A DNA stretch of 64,000 nucleotides from HTCC2207 sp002685195 (GTDB lineage Bacteria > Pseudomonadota > Gammaproteobacteria > Pseudomonadales > Porticoccaceae): contig CP179212.1 in NCBI GenBank assembly GCA_051201675.1, forward strand, positions 2,418,001-2,482,000, given 5' to 3'. Of this stretch, positions 26,561 to 35,967 are shown piece after piece. The stretch's first letter is position 1. The number at the start of each line of letters is the position of its first letter. The notes beneath the pieces are model-generated. The model was not told the origin of the DNA. It did not search any database and worked only from the letters and a program-made list of their open reading frames with translations. The translations under genes were made by a program, and so were the position numbers.

Positions 26561-27475
26561 ATGAATTTTACTTTCAAGCAGCTGCGTTACTTTATTGCCG
26601 TTGCCGAATGCGGCAACGTGACCGCTGCCAGCCAGCAGCTTTTTATCTCACAACCAGCCATATCAAATGCCATCATCCAGCTTGAGGAAAGCTTCGGTGT
26701 ACAACTTTTGGTCCGTCATCATGCTAAAGGAGTTTCCTTAACATCGGCCGGCAAAGAATTTTTGGGTCAAGCGGCAAGCCTACTCGCACACGCCGATGAC
26801 GTCGATGGAAACATGAAACAGCACAGTACCACTCTATCCGGCACAATAAATTTGGGCTGCTTTGTTACGCTGGCTCCGCTTTATATCCCGTCAGTTATTA
26901 AAAGGTTTAACGAGCACTATCCAGAGGTCGATTTCAATCTCCATGAAGGCGATCAACAGCAGCTCAGCGATGCCCTGACAAATGGGAGAATAGAAGCCGC
27001 CATTATCTACGACTTAAATCTCGAAGATAATTTCGACACTGAAGTATTGTCTCTTTTACCGCCTCGTGTAATGTTGGCAAGTGATCATCCACTTGCTAAA
27101 AAGAAACGGATAGACTTGGTGGAACTTCGCGATGAACCAATGATCCTCATTGATCTTCCTCACAGCCGCGAATATTTCAAATCACTATTCCATAAGCATA
27201 AATTTGAACCAACCATTCGGCATAAAACCAAGAGTTTTGAGCTTGCCAGGAGCCTCGTTGCCAATGGGAGAGGTTACTCTATCAGCAACCTTAGTCCACA
27301 AACCAATATATGCTACGACGGCTCGGCGGTAGTCTCTCGCGAGCTCTCTGAGGAAACCTCGGCCCTCACCATCGTTGTAGCAAAAATATCGGAAATCAAG
27401 CTTCCGAAGCGGGTGGAAATTTTTATTGATTACTGCAAGGAATATTTTGACGAACCCTCGAAAATAAAGCACTGA
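26561..27475 (+). CDS. LysR-family transcriptional regulator
   Basis: A 304-residue LysR protein. Its N-terminal helix-turn-helix (TAASQQLFISQPAISNAIIQLEE, about residues 20-42) is followed by an effector-binding domain of two alpha/beta lobes. It is divergent from the class III aminotransferase gene with about 230 AT-rich bases between, the classic layout for a LysR activator and its target. The inducer is probably the amine or amino acid handled by that cluster. The start at 26561 lacks a strong ribosome binding site but gives the canonical FTFKQLRYFIAVAECG beginning. Confidence 0.9.
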   Translation: MNFTFKQLRYFIAVAECGNVTAASQQLFISQPAISNAIIQLEESFGVQLLVRHHAKGVSLTSAGKEFLGQAASLLAHADDVDGNMKQHSTTLSGTINLGCFVTLAPLYIPSVIKRFNEHYPEVDFNLHEGDQQQLSDALTNGRIEAAIIYDLNLEDNFDTEVLSLLPPRVMLASDHPLAKKKRIDLVELRDEPMILIDLPHSREYFKSLFHKHKFEPTIRHKTKSFELARSLVANGRGYSISNLSPQTNICYDGSAVVSRELSEETSALTIVVAKISEIKLPKRVEIFIDYCKEYFDEPSKIKH

Positions 27476-27786
27476 AGGGAAGCTTCTCTAGAGTTGATTC
27501 TTACAAATGACGACGGATTTTTAAAATTGTCTGCTTTGGGTCGTTACCAGGCATTAGTAGAAATTGGGCACTACACGTCAAATGTACGCTGTTTCCTACC
27601 ACTATATGTCAAGAGTGATTGGTTGGCCTGGCTTTTCCGTCGATAACTGATCTATGAGACCAAGCGAACCGCCTATTTCTCTGGCAGCCTCCAATAACTC
27701 ATCCAGCTCTGGTAACCAGCTAAACCACCTAGCGAGATCGAACCCCTGACCTCAACACTGCAAGTGTTGTGGTTTGTTCAGAAATC
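27476..27786. other. Intergenic region with a tRNA-like fragment
   Basis: 311 bases between the LysR gene and the S10 peptidase gene. Apart from the tRNA-Ala-like stretch at 27725-27771, I see no gene or strong terminator here. Confidence 0.5.
27725..27771 (-). other. Possible 3' half of a tRNA-Ala(UGC), a putative integration scar
   Basis: On the reverse strand CAACA-CTTGCAG-TGTTG forms a 5-bp stem with a 7-base loop holding TGC in anticodon position. It is followed by AGGTC, the usual tRNA-Ala variable loop, and by a T-arm-like AGGGG-TTCGATC-TCGCT with one mismatch. The D arm, the 5' acceptor strand and CCA are absent, so it cannot be a working tRNA. It could be the displaced 3' part of a tRNA gene left by an integrating element, or chance similarity. 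Confidence 0.3.
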
Positions 27787-29331
27787 TTAGTGTTTTGAGG
27801 TTAAAAACGCACGTAAATCATCCAGTAGTTTCGCGCGTGAGTCACCATTAGCCCATAATGAGTGACCGGATTGGTAGTATTTGATATCGACTCTAGACGC
27901 TGGAAGTCTACCGTCAGTGAAAATCCGTTCCATATCAAATAATGGGGTAATTAAATCGTAGTAACCAGATCCAACAAGTACCCTCATGTCCTCATTTATT
28001 TGCATCAGGTGACTCAAGTTACTTAATACCTCGATATGACCTGTGCGTTTAGCAATGCGGTACTGTTTTGGGTTAGTAAAAGAGGATAAATCCGGCGCCC
28101 AAGTCCAATACTTACCAACTTTAGGGTTCCAATACTCGTACGGTCGGTCCATTTTTACACGCAAATCCGCATGGATAAATTCATTAAAAAGAGCGTAGTA
28201 GGCACTAGCTTGCTTAAAAGAGGTCGGGTCTGCGATGGTAGGTTCAGAAGCCAAATCGTCATATTCATCGGCAATGTAACGTCCATCACTAAGTCCAACC
28301 GTTAAGCCTTTATGGCGAAGTAACGACTTGCGGTAGCGCGGCATGATCAATTTCAAGTCAGACTTCAAGATATAGCCTGCATCCAAACCGGTAAAGTAGG
28401 CAAACCGCTCTGCGACCTTTACTCTCTCTTCGTCACTGATCTTTCCGCTTAACGCCAAAGCTGGTGCATATTCGCGGGCACTAAATTGACGTGCCTCCTC
28501 GACAAACTCCTCCAAACTCTTCCCTACACCCGCTTGACCATGATAGTGCGCCACTGCCGCCATGGTAGGCATAAAACCGATATAACTGATAAGGTTGCCG
28601 GTGAGGGGTGACAGACCTATAAAGTCGAGTGCCGGCCCATGCAGAATTAATCCATTCATAGCCATGCTACGGTGATGATTCTCGAGTTTATGTGCCACTA
28701 GCACTGAGCGAGTCGTTCCATAACTTAGTCCTAGCATGTATTTAGGCGAGTTCCAGCGCTGATTGTCCTTTACCCATTTTCGAATAAAGCTCGCAATTGA
28801 CCTAGCATCAGACTCCATGGTCCAAAAATCAACATCTTTAGCGGCCCCAAGCGCGCGACTGTAACCGGTACCGACCGGATCAATGAAAACAATATCTGTG
28901 ATGTCCAATACGCTGTTCGGGTTATCAATCAGGGAATTAAACGGCGCGGCGCCATCATCCTTGGTCGGCACATCAGGCATGCTGATTATTTTAGGACCCA
29001 TAAACCCTATATGCTGTTCAGCAGTCGACCAGCCAGGACCACCATGTAACACAAAGGTAACCGGGCGTCTTTTATTTGTATCTGGTTGAGTGTAGGCCGT
29101 CGACCAAATAGCAGCGATAGGCTTACCCTTTTCATCTTTAAGCATGGTTTCACCGGCTGTAGCGGTGTAGTTAATAGTCTTGCCCCCCAACGAAATACGG
29201 TGGTCACTAACAAATACATTAGGCTTAATTTGCGGCTGGCCACTTACTGCCGCCGGCTGCCATATAGCCAGACACAGGAAAGGTGCCAAAGCGATCACCC
29301 TGAGGAATTTAGTGTTGATTGCAATTTTCAT
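27787..29331 (-). CDS. Exported serine carboxypeptidase-like protein (peptidase family S10)
   Basis: A 514-residue alpha/beta-hydrolase peptidase. An N-terminal signal peptide (residues ~1-31) sends it to the periplasm. HGGPG (96-100) forms the oxyanion region, DPVGTGYSRA follows, Ser203 lies in the nucleophile elbow GLSYGTTRS, SGYYDLITP supplies the acid and YQSGHSLW the His. S10 enzymes remove C-terminal residues from peptides or act as acyltransferases. AGGAGA lies 11 bases upstream of the ATG. It is downstream of a truncated NSS transporter and a haloacetate-dehalogenase-like gene on the same strand. Confidence 0.85.
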   Translation of the reverse strand: MKIAINTKFLRVIALAPFLCLAIWQPAAVSGQPQIKPNVFVSDHRISLGGKTINYTATAGETMLKDEKGKPIAAIWSTAYTQPDTNKRRPVTFVLHGGPGWSTAEQHIGFMGPKIISMPDVPTKDDGAAPFNSLIDNPNSVLDITDIVFIDPVGTGYSRALGAAKDVDFWTMESDARSIASFIRKWVKDNQRWNSPKYMLGLSYGTTRSVLVAHKLENHHRSMAMNGLILHGPALDFIGLSPLTGNLISYIGFMPTMAAVAHYHGQAGVGKSLEEFVEEARQFSAREYAPALALSGKISDEERVKVAERFAYFTGLDAGYILKSDLKLIMPRYRKSLLRHKGLTVGLSDGRYIADEYDDLASEPTIADPTSFKQASAYYALFNEFIHADLRVKMDRPYEYWNPKVGKYWTWAPDLSSFTNPKQYRIAKRTGHIEVLSNLSHLMQINEDMRVLVGSGYYDLITPLFDMERIFTDGRLPASRVDIKYYQSGHSLWANGDSRAKLLDDLRAFLTSKH

Positions 29332-29370
29332 TTTTCAAATTTCTCCTGTTTTTGTTTTCTAAAGAGAGAG

Positions 29371-30219
29371 TCACAGTTTACATATTAGTTCGCAAGACCT
29401 GCCCTGCGGGATAGAAAAGCCATCGCCTGCAACGATAAGATTTACATCGATCATCTTAGTGTTTGTGGTCCGTGACTGTTTGATCGCAATGCTTTCCTGT
29501 CTCGCTACGTATGACCCATAAGTGACAAGAATTCCCATACCCAAAGAAAGTGAGAAAAATGCTTGCGATAGAGCGTTGATGAGCACCGCTGCATTAATTT
29601 TGAAGAAATCAGGAATTAAATAGTAACTTACCCCTACAAAGGTATTATCTAGGGTTAAGACGAAGCAGACCAACCCCAGCAACAGTATCAACAAGGCCGG
29701 CATGAGGATTTTTGCGGCCGCTTCGATGCCACCCTTTACGTCTTTGAGAAGGATAAAATTAACCATTGCAACCACAACCAACAAAGAGATAAAAATGGAT
29801 TTGCCATTGATAAATATTTGAAAAGTATTTGGATCGGCAAGTTCACGCAGGTTACCGAACAGAATTTCTACGAAGTATCCAAATACCCATATGGTAATCA
29901 CCATATAAAATACAGTAATTATAAAGGGGGTCAGAAACGCAAGGAACCCGGCAAAGCGCCAGGCTGATTCACCTCCCGCTGCTTTGGTATAAGCACCGAT
30001 AGGGTCTTTTTGGGTGGCTCTACCTAGGCTCAACTCAGTCATCATCACCGGAATACAGATGGAAATCACAAAAAGCGTATACAGGAAAATGGATGCTCCG
30101 CCCCCATCTTTTGTCGCTGCTAGCTGAAATCCAACCAGACTACCAATGCCTGCGGCGGATCCCGCTGCCACTAGAATAAAACCTAGCCGCGAGCTAACGT
30201 GTTCTCTTGGGGCTGCCAT
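29371..30219 (-). pseudogene. C-terminally truncated sodium:neurotransmitter symporter (NSS/SNF family)
   Basis: From the ATG at 30219 the protein begins like bacterial NSS transporters: SSRLGFILVAAGSAAGIGSL (sodium-binding TM1), a Gly-rich break, then TELSLGRATQKDP. About seven membrane segments can be followed as far as GSYVARQES. It stops after 282 residues, whereas the family needs about 430-500 residues and 10-12 segments. The missing TM8-12 are not found in other frames; the S10 gene begins 40 bases on. A deletion has probably removed the end, so transport function is unlikely. The start overlaps the end of the hydrolase gene by 26 bases. Confidence 0.75.
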
Positions 30220-31129
30220 TAGAGCTCCGGGAAAAATTATTTTGATTGCTAAAAAAGTCTCGAACATGCTCGAATAACAAATCCGGTACTTCTTCAGGAA
30301 TGTAATGACCTGACGGTAGCGCTTCGCCCCGAACATCTTCTGCAACTATCTTCCATTCGTTAAGCGGATTGAAACAGCGTCCTACGGTGCCCTCCTGCCC
30401 CCATAACACCAACAGTGGACATGTTAGCTTTTTACCAGCATCAATATCAGCTTGGTCATGTTCTAAATCAATGCCAGCACTGGCACGATAGTCCTCACAA
30501 ACCCCCCTCGCTGCACCGGGCAATTGCAGGCAGCGTAGATATTCCGAGAAGGCTTCATCGCTAAACGGCGACATGCCGGCACTACGCGTTCCCATAACAC
30601 TGCGCAGATAGTTTTCAGGATCAGTTTCAATCAGCAATTCTGGCAGAGGTGCCGGCCGAATAAGAAAAAACCAATGCCAATAGGCTCTCGCAAAATCTTG
30701 ATTGGTTTGTTGGTACATGGATAAGGTGGGAGCAATATCTAGAATCACTACTCTCTCGACACTTTCTGGATGATCCATCGCCAATCGATGAGCAACCCTT
30801 GCACCTCGATCATGTGCAAGAATGGAGAACTGAGAAAAGCCAATGAGTTGCATCAATTCGAGCTGATCTTGCGCCATCACACGTTTGCAATAATGTTCCG
30901 ATCTTTCGATTACCTCAGGTTTATCACTATCTCCATAGCCTCTCAAATCGGCCGCGATAACAGTAAAATGTTCGGCAAGCCGGTCAGCAACCTTATGCCA
31001 AATTACATGCGTTTGTGGATGCCCATGAAGTAGCAACAGCGCTGGTCCGCTCCCGCCGATCCGATAATGGATATTAAGGCCATTCACCATGGAGTTAGCT
31101 GTCTCGAACGAAGTGAACATTATTATCAC
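30194..31129 (-). CDS. Alpha/beta hydrolase of the haloacetate (fluoroacetate) dehalogenase family
   Basis: A 311-residue hydrolase. The nucleophile is an Asp (Asp107) in AHDRGAR rather than a Ser, as in haloacetate dehalogenases and epoxide hydrolases, with Arg108 and Arg111 placed to bind a carboxylate. LDIAPT supplies the acid (Asp131), YWHWFFL gives the His152-Trp153 pair that lines the halide pocket, CEDYRA carries the conserved Tyr, and SGHYIPEE the general-base His. All fluoroacetate-dehalogenase-type positions I can check are kept. It would hydrolyse a 2-halo acid to the hydroxy acid in the cytoplasm. ATG alternatives exist at 31129 and 31120. Confidence 0.8.
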   Translation of the reverse strand: MIIMFTSFETANSMVNGLNIHYRIGGSGPALLLLHGHPQTHVIWHKVADRLAEHFTVIAADLRGYGDSDKPEVIERSEHYCKRVMAQDQLELMQLIGFSQFSILAHDRGARVAHRLAMDHPESVERVVILDIAPTLSMYQQTNQDFARAYWHWFFLIRPAPLPELLIETDPENYLRSVMGTRSAGMSPFSDEAFSEYLRCLQLPGAARGVCEDYRASAGIDLEHDQADIDAGKKLTCPLLVLWGQEGTVGRCFNPLNEWKIVAEDVRGEALPSGHYIPEEVPDLLFEHVRDFFSNQNNFSRSSNGSPKRTR

Positions 31130-31213
31130 ACCCCACGTTGACTATTATTGATAACTGAGAAAATACTCTTGTTACTGTTTTTACAAAGTCACATTTACAT
31201 AATAGTAAATCAA

Positions 31214-31246
31214 AGCAAAAGCCGGGAAAGATTTCCCGGCTTTTGC
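31214..31246 (-). terminator. Strong terminator after the first TonB receptor
   Basis: A 15-bp perfect stem (AGCAAAAGCCGGGAA with its complement) closed by a short loop, 25 bases beyond the receptor stop. The stem is self-complementary with A/T tracts on both sides, so it may work in both directions. It isolates the receptor from the hydrolase gene downstream. Confidence 0.85.
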
Positions 31247-31270
31247 TCTAAATATACCTCTAATCATGCC

Positions 31271-34126
31271 TTAAAATGAGTAAGAGGCCCTTAGCGATAT
31301 GAATCGCCCGGTGTTATCGTAGTTGCCGCGAACCCCAAGGAATAAATCACCGATACGCGGGGGGTTAACATCTCCTATATTGGTAATTGTCCCTGTTATT
31401 CGTAATTCATTTTCGAATTCGTAACCAATAATTAGATCGTTGTAAACTCGGCTAGGCACGAGCGGCTTATCAGACGTTTCATCTGTTAAAGCATTGGGAT
31501 CATATATAGTAGATCCAATATATCGAGTATTCAGACCAAGTGAAAGCGGCCCTTGTTGATAGGTGAGGTTTAAGTTAGAGCGTAACTTGGGATTATTTGG
31601 ATCATTTCTATTGATAAAGAGGCTTGTGGGGTCGCTCCCATCAATTAATTCTTCATGCTCCATGAGGAATGAGCCGTTGAGGTTAATAGACAGATCGCCA
31701 CCTGCAATATCAAATCCATATGCACCACCAAAATCAATGCCCGATGCATTTAGACGCCCGACATTAATGCGGCTGACATTGATACGTTCAATGGACAACT
31801 GGCCATCTCTGGTAATCATAGGACAGAAATTGTTTGCGAGAGATGGAGAATCAACACATTTTTTGATTATGTCGCTAGCTCCGAACGAACCAATGGCATC
31901 GGTAATTTCAATATCCCAATAATCTATGGACAATGATAATCCTTTAATTGCATCTGGAGTGATGACCAAGCCAAAAGTAAACGAGTCAGACTCCTCCTCC
32001 GTCAGGTCTGGGTTACCGCCTGTAATTAATTCCTTCGCGTTTGCAGCGTTGGGATTTGCCCATCCAACTGGAATACCTAAAGCTGCACAATTGGCGGCTC
32101 GACTTGATGTGCCCAAATTAATTTGCGTAATATCGCATGGATCGATAAGGAATGCGCCCGTCGTCACACCCGGGCTAAACAGTTCCGAGAGGTTGGGGGC
32201 ACGCACACTTGTTGACGAAGACGCTCTGATTCGAAGGTCATCGGATATCGCCCAGTTCAAACCTATTTTGGACGCGGTGGTGCTACCAATCGTATCGTAG
32301 TCAGACGATCTAACCGCCGCCTCGATGTCCAACTGCTGAATAAAAGGCATTTCTGCAATCACCGGAACAACAAGCTCCAAGTAGGCTTCTTTTACAGACA
32401 TCTCAGCGTTTTGGGGTTCCTGACCTCTAAAAAGGTGCAGAGCCCCTTGGCGCGCCAAACCATCGTCCATTGATTTGATCTCTTCTTCACGATGTTCTAA
32501 ACCAGCCGCGAATTGCAGTGAACCAGCGGGCAAATCCATTAAATTGCCAGCAAGTGAAGCCGCAGCTACACGCTGTTCATTTCTATGAAAACGCAACGCG
32601 GTGTGTCTAATGTAAGCGTCTTGTTCGGCCGACATAGGTTCTTGAGATAGCGGATATATCGGCACACAACCAGCTGCACCACTTCGACATACAGGCTCGC
32701 CGGTAACCGGATCAGCAATCACATCAATTGCATTCGCTAGATTTTCAGTGATTGCATAATTTGACCATTTCGAATTATTTTCATAACGAGAGTCTTGAAA
32801 GGAGACGCTCCAGTCCCAGTCATTTTGTAAAGTACCTTCAAATCCTGCGGCAAAGGAAAAACTAGTACGGTCAAAGGTTGGCGTTCTGTTTCCCCAGTTC
32901 GTATATGCACGGAGGAAACCAAGCGTGGTCAAACCATTCGCGTCCATCGATGCCGCCAGATCTGCCGGAATCAGCGGATTGTCGCGCTGTAGGCTATTTA
33001 TCGTATAACCACCACCACCCGTAGTATTATCTGGCTGAGCTGAACCGACGGTTGTGGTCTGCCCGTAATCTGCATCGAAGAAGAAATTGATACCATCAAA
33101 TAACTCGTAATTTAGACTAGCACGAGTCGCTATGGTCTCTTGCTCTTGTCTTAATCGCGAGAAATCTACTTGACGAAAACCTTCACCGCCGACACCGTAA
33201 ATACCGTAGGGAACACCTGTATCTATTAGTCTTACGTCAGGGTCTGCGGTGTACCATTGGCCACCTAAGTTAAAGGCACCAGTTGTTGCAAAGATCCAAA
33301 TAGCTGAATCGTCAAGATTTATTGTGTCTGGAATACCGTCATCTGGACCGGTGTTGTCCGGATTATTCGTTACAAACACCTGTCTGGACGAGAAATCTCG
33401 TTGAGTTGCACGTAGCTCATCCTCTTTACTATAGCTAACCCCAAAAACTAAAGATCCCCGATCGTCATCAAATCCAGTTCCACCCGCAAGATCAAACCCA
33501 ATGCGCTCACCACCACTTCCCTCGGTTGATGCCCCCGAGCTAATGGACATCTCAACACCTTCCATCTCATCCTTCATTATAATGTTCACAACGCCGCTGA
33601 CGGCGTCTGCACCATAGACCGCGGATGCTCCACCAGTAATAGTTTCAACTCGCTCGATCAGTCCAGCGGGAATCATGGATACATCTACTGCCGAGGATTG
33701 GGAACTCCCAGAAACTCTGCGTAGACCGTCGACCAAAACTAAGCTTCGGTCAACACCCAGCCCACGCAGATTTACAAAGGACGCCCCTGCCTCTGGGTTG
33801 GATAGAGCTCCCGGGCTTGCGTTGGCACTGCCTAGGCCAACACCTATGGACGGCACCGATTTGAGCACATCATAAATATTTGCATATCCTGATTCTTCGA
33901 TTAACTTTTGATCCACAACATTCACTGGTGTGGACGTTTCGAAACCTGATCTTTGGATACGACTCCCCGTCACCAGAACTTCTTCTAATACCTCTGGATC
34001 CTGATTACTCTCTGATTGCGCATAAAGGTTCAGTGAGGCACTTGCTATAATCACTGCCGCGGCAATGCTAGATAATCGAATTTTGCTTGACAGTAAGCCT
34101 TGCTCTTTGCTGATTACTGATGACAT
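31271..34126 (-). CDS. TonB-dependent outer-membrane receptor (large type)
   Basis: A 951-residue receptor: signal peptide (residues ~1-37), TonB box-like EEVLVTGSRI, plug domain with VYGADAVSGVVNIIMKDE, then a long beta-barrel ending in an aromatic residue (RASYSF). The large plug-barrel with a GSRIQRSGFETSTPV start is the Oar/xenobiotic-type group used for peptides, glycans or complex organics rather than plain siderophores. Cys pairs (CRSGAAGC, CVDSPSLANNFC) suggest disulfide-bonded surface loops. Upstream lies a 148-bp sequence that is repeated exactly upstream of the third receptor. AAGGGGAAAA precedes the ATG. The ligand is unknown. Confidence 0.9.
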   Translation of the reverse strand: MSSVISKEQGLLSSKIRLSSIAAAVIIASASLNLYAQSESNQDPEVLEEVLVTGSRIQRSGFETSTPVNVVDQKLIEESGYANIYDVLKSVPSIGVGLGSANASPGALSNPEAGASFVNLRGLGVDRSLVLVDGLRRVSGSSQSSAVDVSMIPAGLIERVETITGGASAVYGADAVSGVVNIIMKDEMEGVEMSISSGASTEGSGGERIGFDLAGGTGFDDDRGSLVFGVSYSKEDELRATQRDFSSRQVFVTNNPDNTGPDDGIPDTINLDDSAIWIFATTGAFNLGGQWYTADPDVRLIDTGVPYGIYGVGGEGFRQVDFSRLRQEQETIATRASLNYELFDGINFFFDADYGQTTTVGSAQPDNTTGGGGYTINSLQRDNPLIPADLAASMDANGLTTLGFLRAYTNWGNRTPTFDRTSFSFAAGFEGTLQNDWDWSVSFQDSRYENNSKWSNYAITENLANAIDVIADPVTGEPVCRSGAAGCVPIYPLSQEPMSAEQDAYIRHTALRFHRNEQRVAAASLAGNLMDLPAGSLQFAAGLEHREEEIKSMDDGLARQGALHLFRGQEPQNAEMSVKEAYLELVVPVIAEMPFIQQLDIEAAVRSSDYDTIGSTTASKIGLNWAISDDLRIRASSSTSVRAPNLSELFSPGVTTGAFLIDPCDITQINLGTSSRAANCAALGIPVGWANPNAANAKELITGGNPDLTEEESDSFTFGLVITPDAIKGLSLSIDYWDIEITDAIGSFGASDIIKKCVDSPSLANNFCPMITRDGQLSIERINVSRINVGRLNASGIDFGGAYGFDIAGGDLSINLNGSFLMEHEELIDGSDPTSLFINRNDPNNPKLRSNLNLTYQQGPLSLGLNTRYIGSTIYDPNALTDETSDKPLVPSRVYNDLIIGYEFENELRITGTITNIGDVNPPRIGDLFLGVRGNYDNTGRFISLRASYSF

Positions 34127-34220
34127 TTCATTTTCCCCTTATAAATTACATTTATAGATTTATACTTCTTCTACTTCCACATAATGGTTGCGATCTTTTA
34201 ATCATAGCCTGATTAAAAGA

Positions 34221-34368
34221 TCAGCAAAGACTGAAATAAAGTATCACATATTAACGATTTGGAGATAAACCTCAGCTTTGTGTTACTTTAATCTACAAAA
34301 TGTATTTAATGGTTTATAGAGAACATCAGATGTTAAACACCCACTTAACAAGTAAGTAGCTGCTGGCA
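34221..34368. repeat. 148-bp perfect direct repeat, left copy
   Basis: Identical, base for base by my reading, to 60975-61122 in the same orientation. It covers the last 43 bases of the DASS transporter gene and the 105 bases beyond, reaching to within 95 bases of the first TonB receptor start. The segment between the copies is 26.75 kb. Both copies lie upstream of a leftward TonB receptor gene. Confidence 0.95.
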
Positions 34369-35801
34369 AAGGTCACTGCTATAGCAATAATGTTTAGCCA
34401 GAAACCCGCCTTGACCATATCAAAAAGGCGCATTTTCTCGTAGGTGAAAACAATGGCATTTGGTGGTGTCGCCACCGGCATCATAAATGCCATGGAAGCC
34501 GCAACTGTGGCTGGAATAGCAAGCATACGTGGATCTATCTCCATGCCTATGGCAACCGCACCGAGCACTGGTAGAAAGGTGGCCGCCGACGCGGTGTTTG
34601 ATGTGATTTCTGTTGAAAATATAACAGTTATGACCACTACAAATATCATCAACCAAATATTCACGTCGAAGGCTGTAACCGCCTCTCCTATCCAGACTGA
34701 CAAACCAGTATGATCAAAGGCAGCGGCTAGCGCGAGGCCACCACCAAAAAGCAACAATACACCCCAAGGTAATTCTTTTGTGTCCTCCCACTCCAGTACA
34801 AATTGTGTTTTCTTCCCGACAATGGGCCATGCAAAGAGCACCATTGCGCCACAAAGAGCAATAGTAGTGTCATTGATTGATAGCCCGGTTAAGGCCACTA
34901 CCTGCTGGCGAAACATCCAACCCAACGCCGCGCCCAGAAAAACATAGGCAACGGCTTTTTCGGCCTTAGACATTGACCCCAGCTCGCCTAATTCTTGTTT
35001 AATAACAGTCCCGACGTCGCCGATACTAACTTGCGTCGATGGGAATATAACTTTGGTCAGCATAATCCAAGCTATTGGAAGCATGGCAAGAACAATGGGA
35101 ACACCAAACGTCATCCAAGTGAAGAAATCGATGTTAATGCCATAGCTACTGGAGAGAAAACTCGCCAATAAGGCATTGGTTGGCGTTCCGATTAGCGTGC
35201 CCACTCCACCGATCGTCGCACTGTAGGCAATGCACAACATCAATGACACACCAAAACGACGTACTGTGTCCTCATCAGGGGTTTGCCGAGCCACAAAATC
35301 GATCACCGACAAGGCTACCGCATACATCATAATGGTTGTCGATGTGTTGGATATCCACATCGAAAGAAAAGCCGTCGCAATCATAAAACCACCGATCACA
35401 CGGTCTTGATTAGTACCAACTAATGAGATGATTCTGAGCGCAATACGCCTGTGCAGCCCCCACTTCTGCATGGCTACGGCAAGCAAAAAACCACCCAGAA
35501 ACAGAAATATCAATGGGTGGCCATAGTTGCTAGCAACCATTTTCATTTCCCCAATACCAAACAATGGCATCAGAGGAATAGGCAAAAGTGCCGTTGCTGG
35601 TATGGGAATGGCCTCACTCAACCACCAAACAATCATCCACGACGTTAAGGCCACCAGAGTCCATGCTTGAGGCGCCATACCCTCTGGCGATGGCATTATA
35701 AGTATTAACAACATAGCAAGTGGGCCAGCGATCAAAGCGCCGATGCGAAAATTATCAAGAGATGGCGGGTAGCTTTTATTTTTATTTAGGGCTGGATTCA
35801 T
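34326..35801 (-). CDS. DASS-family (SLC13-like) sodium:anion symporter
   Basis: A 491-residue inner-membrane carrier with about 11-12 hydrophobic segments. Both copies of the family's Ser-Asn-Thr sodium/substrate motif are present, ISNTSTTIMMYA and EITSNTASAATFLPV. DASS proteins import di- and tricarboxylates (succinate, malate, citrate) or sulfate with sodium. A LysR gene diverges from it, about 165 bases away, and is its likely regulator. The final 43 bases belong to the 148-bp repeat, which shows that this gene is the original source of the duplicated tail. Confidence 0.9.
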   Translation of the reverse strand: MNPALNKNKSYPPSLDNFRIGALIAGPLAMLLILIMPSPEGMAPQAWTLVALTSWMIVWWLSEAIPIPATALLPIPLMPLFGIGEMKMVASNYGHPLIFLFLGGFLLAVAMQKWGLHRRIALRIISLVGTNQDRVIGGFMIATAFLSMWISNTSTTIMMYAVALSVIDFVARQTPDEDTVRRFGVSLMLCIAYSATIGGVGTLIGTPTNALLASFLSSSYGINIDFFTWMTFGVPIVLAMLPIAWIMLTKVIFPSTQVSIGDVGTVIKQELGELGSMSKAEKAVAYVFLGAALGWMFRQQVVALTGLSINDTTIALCGAMVLFAWPIVGKKTQFVLEWEDTKELPWGVLLLFGGGLALAAAFDHTGLSVWIGEAVTAFDVNIWLMIFVVVITVIFSTEITSNTASAATFLPVLGAVAIGMEIDPRMLAIPATVAASMAFMMPVATPPNAIVFTYEKMRLFDMVKAGFWLNIIAIAVTFASSYLLVKWVFNI

Positions 35802-35967
35802 GGCTCACCATTTGATTGATGACAAACGTTCCGATCACTGTGCTGCATCCCCCAGCTAACCACTAAAACGCTGACTAGCGTCTAGAAATGGCGGGATCAA
35901 CTTTGGAGTCTTTACAAGCATCTAAACCATGCTATATTGCATGCTACGTAATCTGAACTGGTATATC

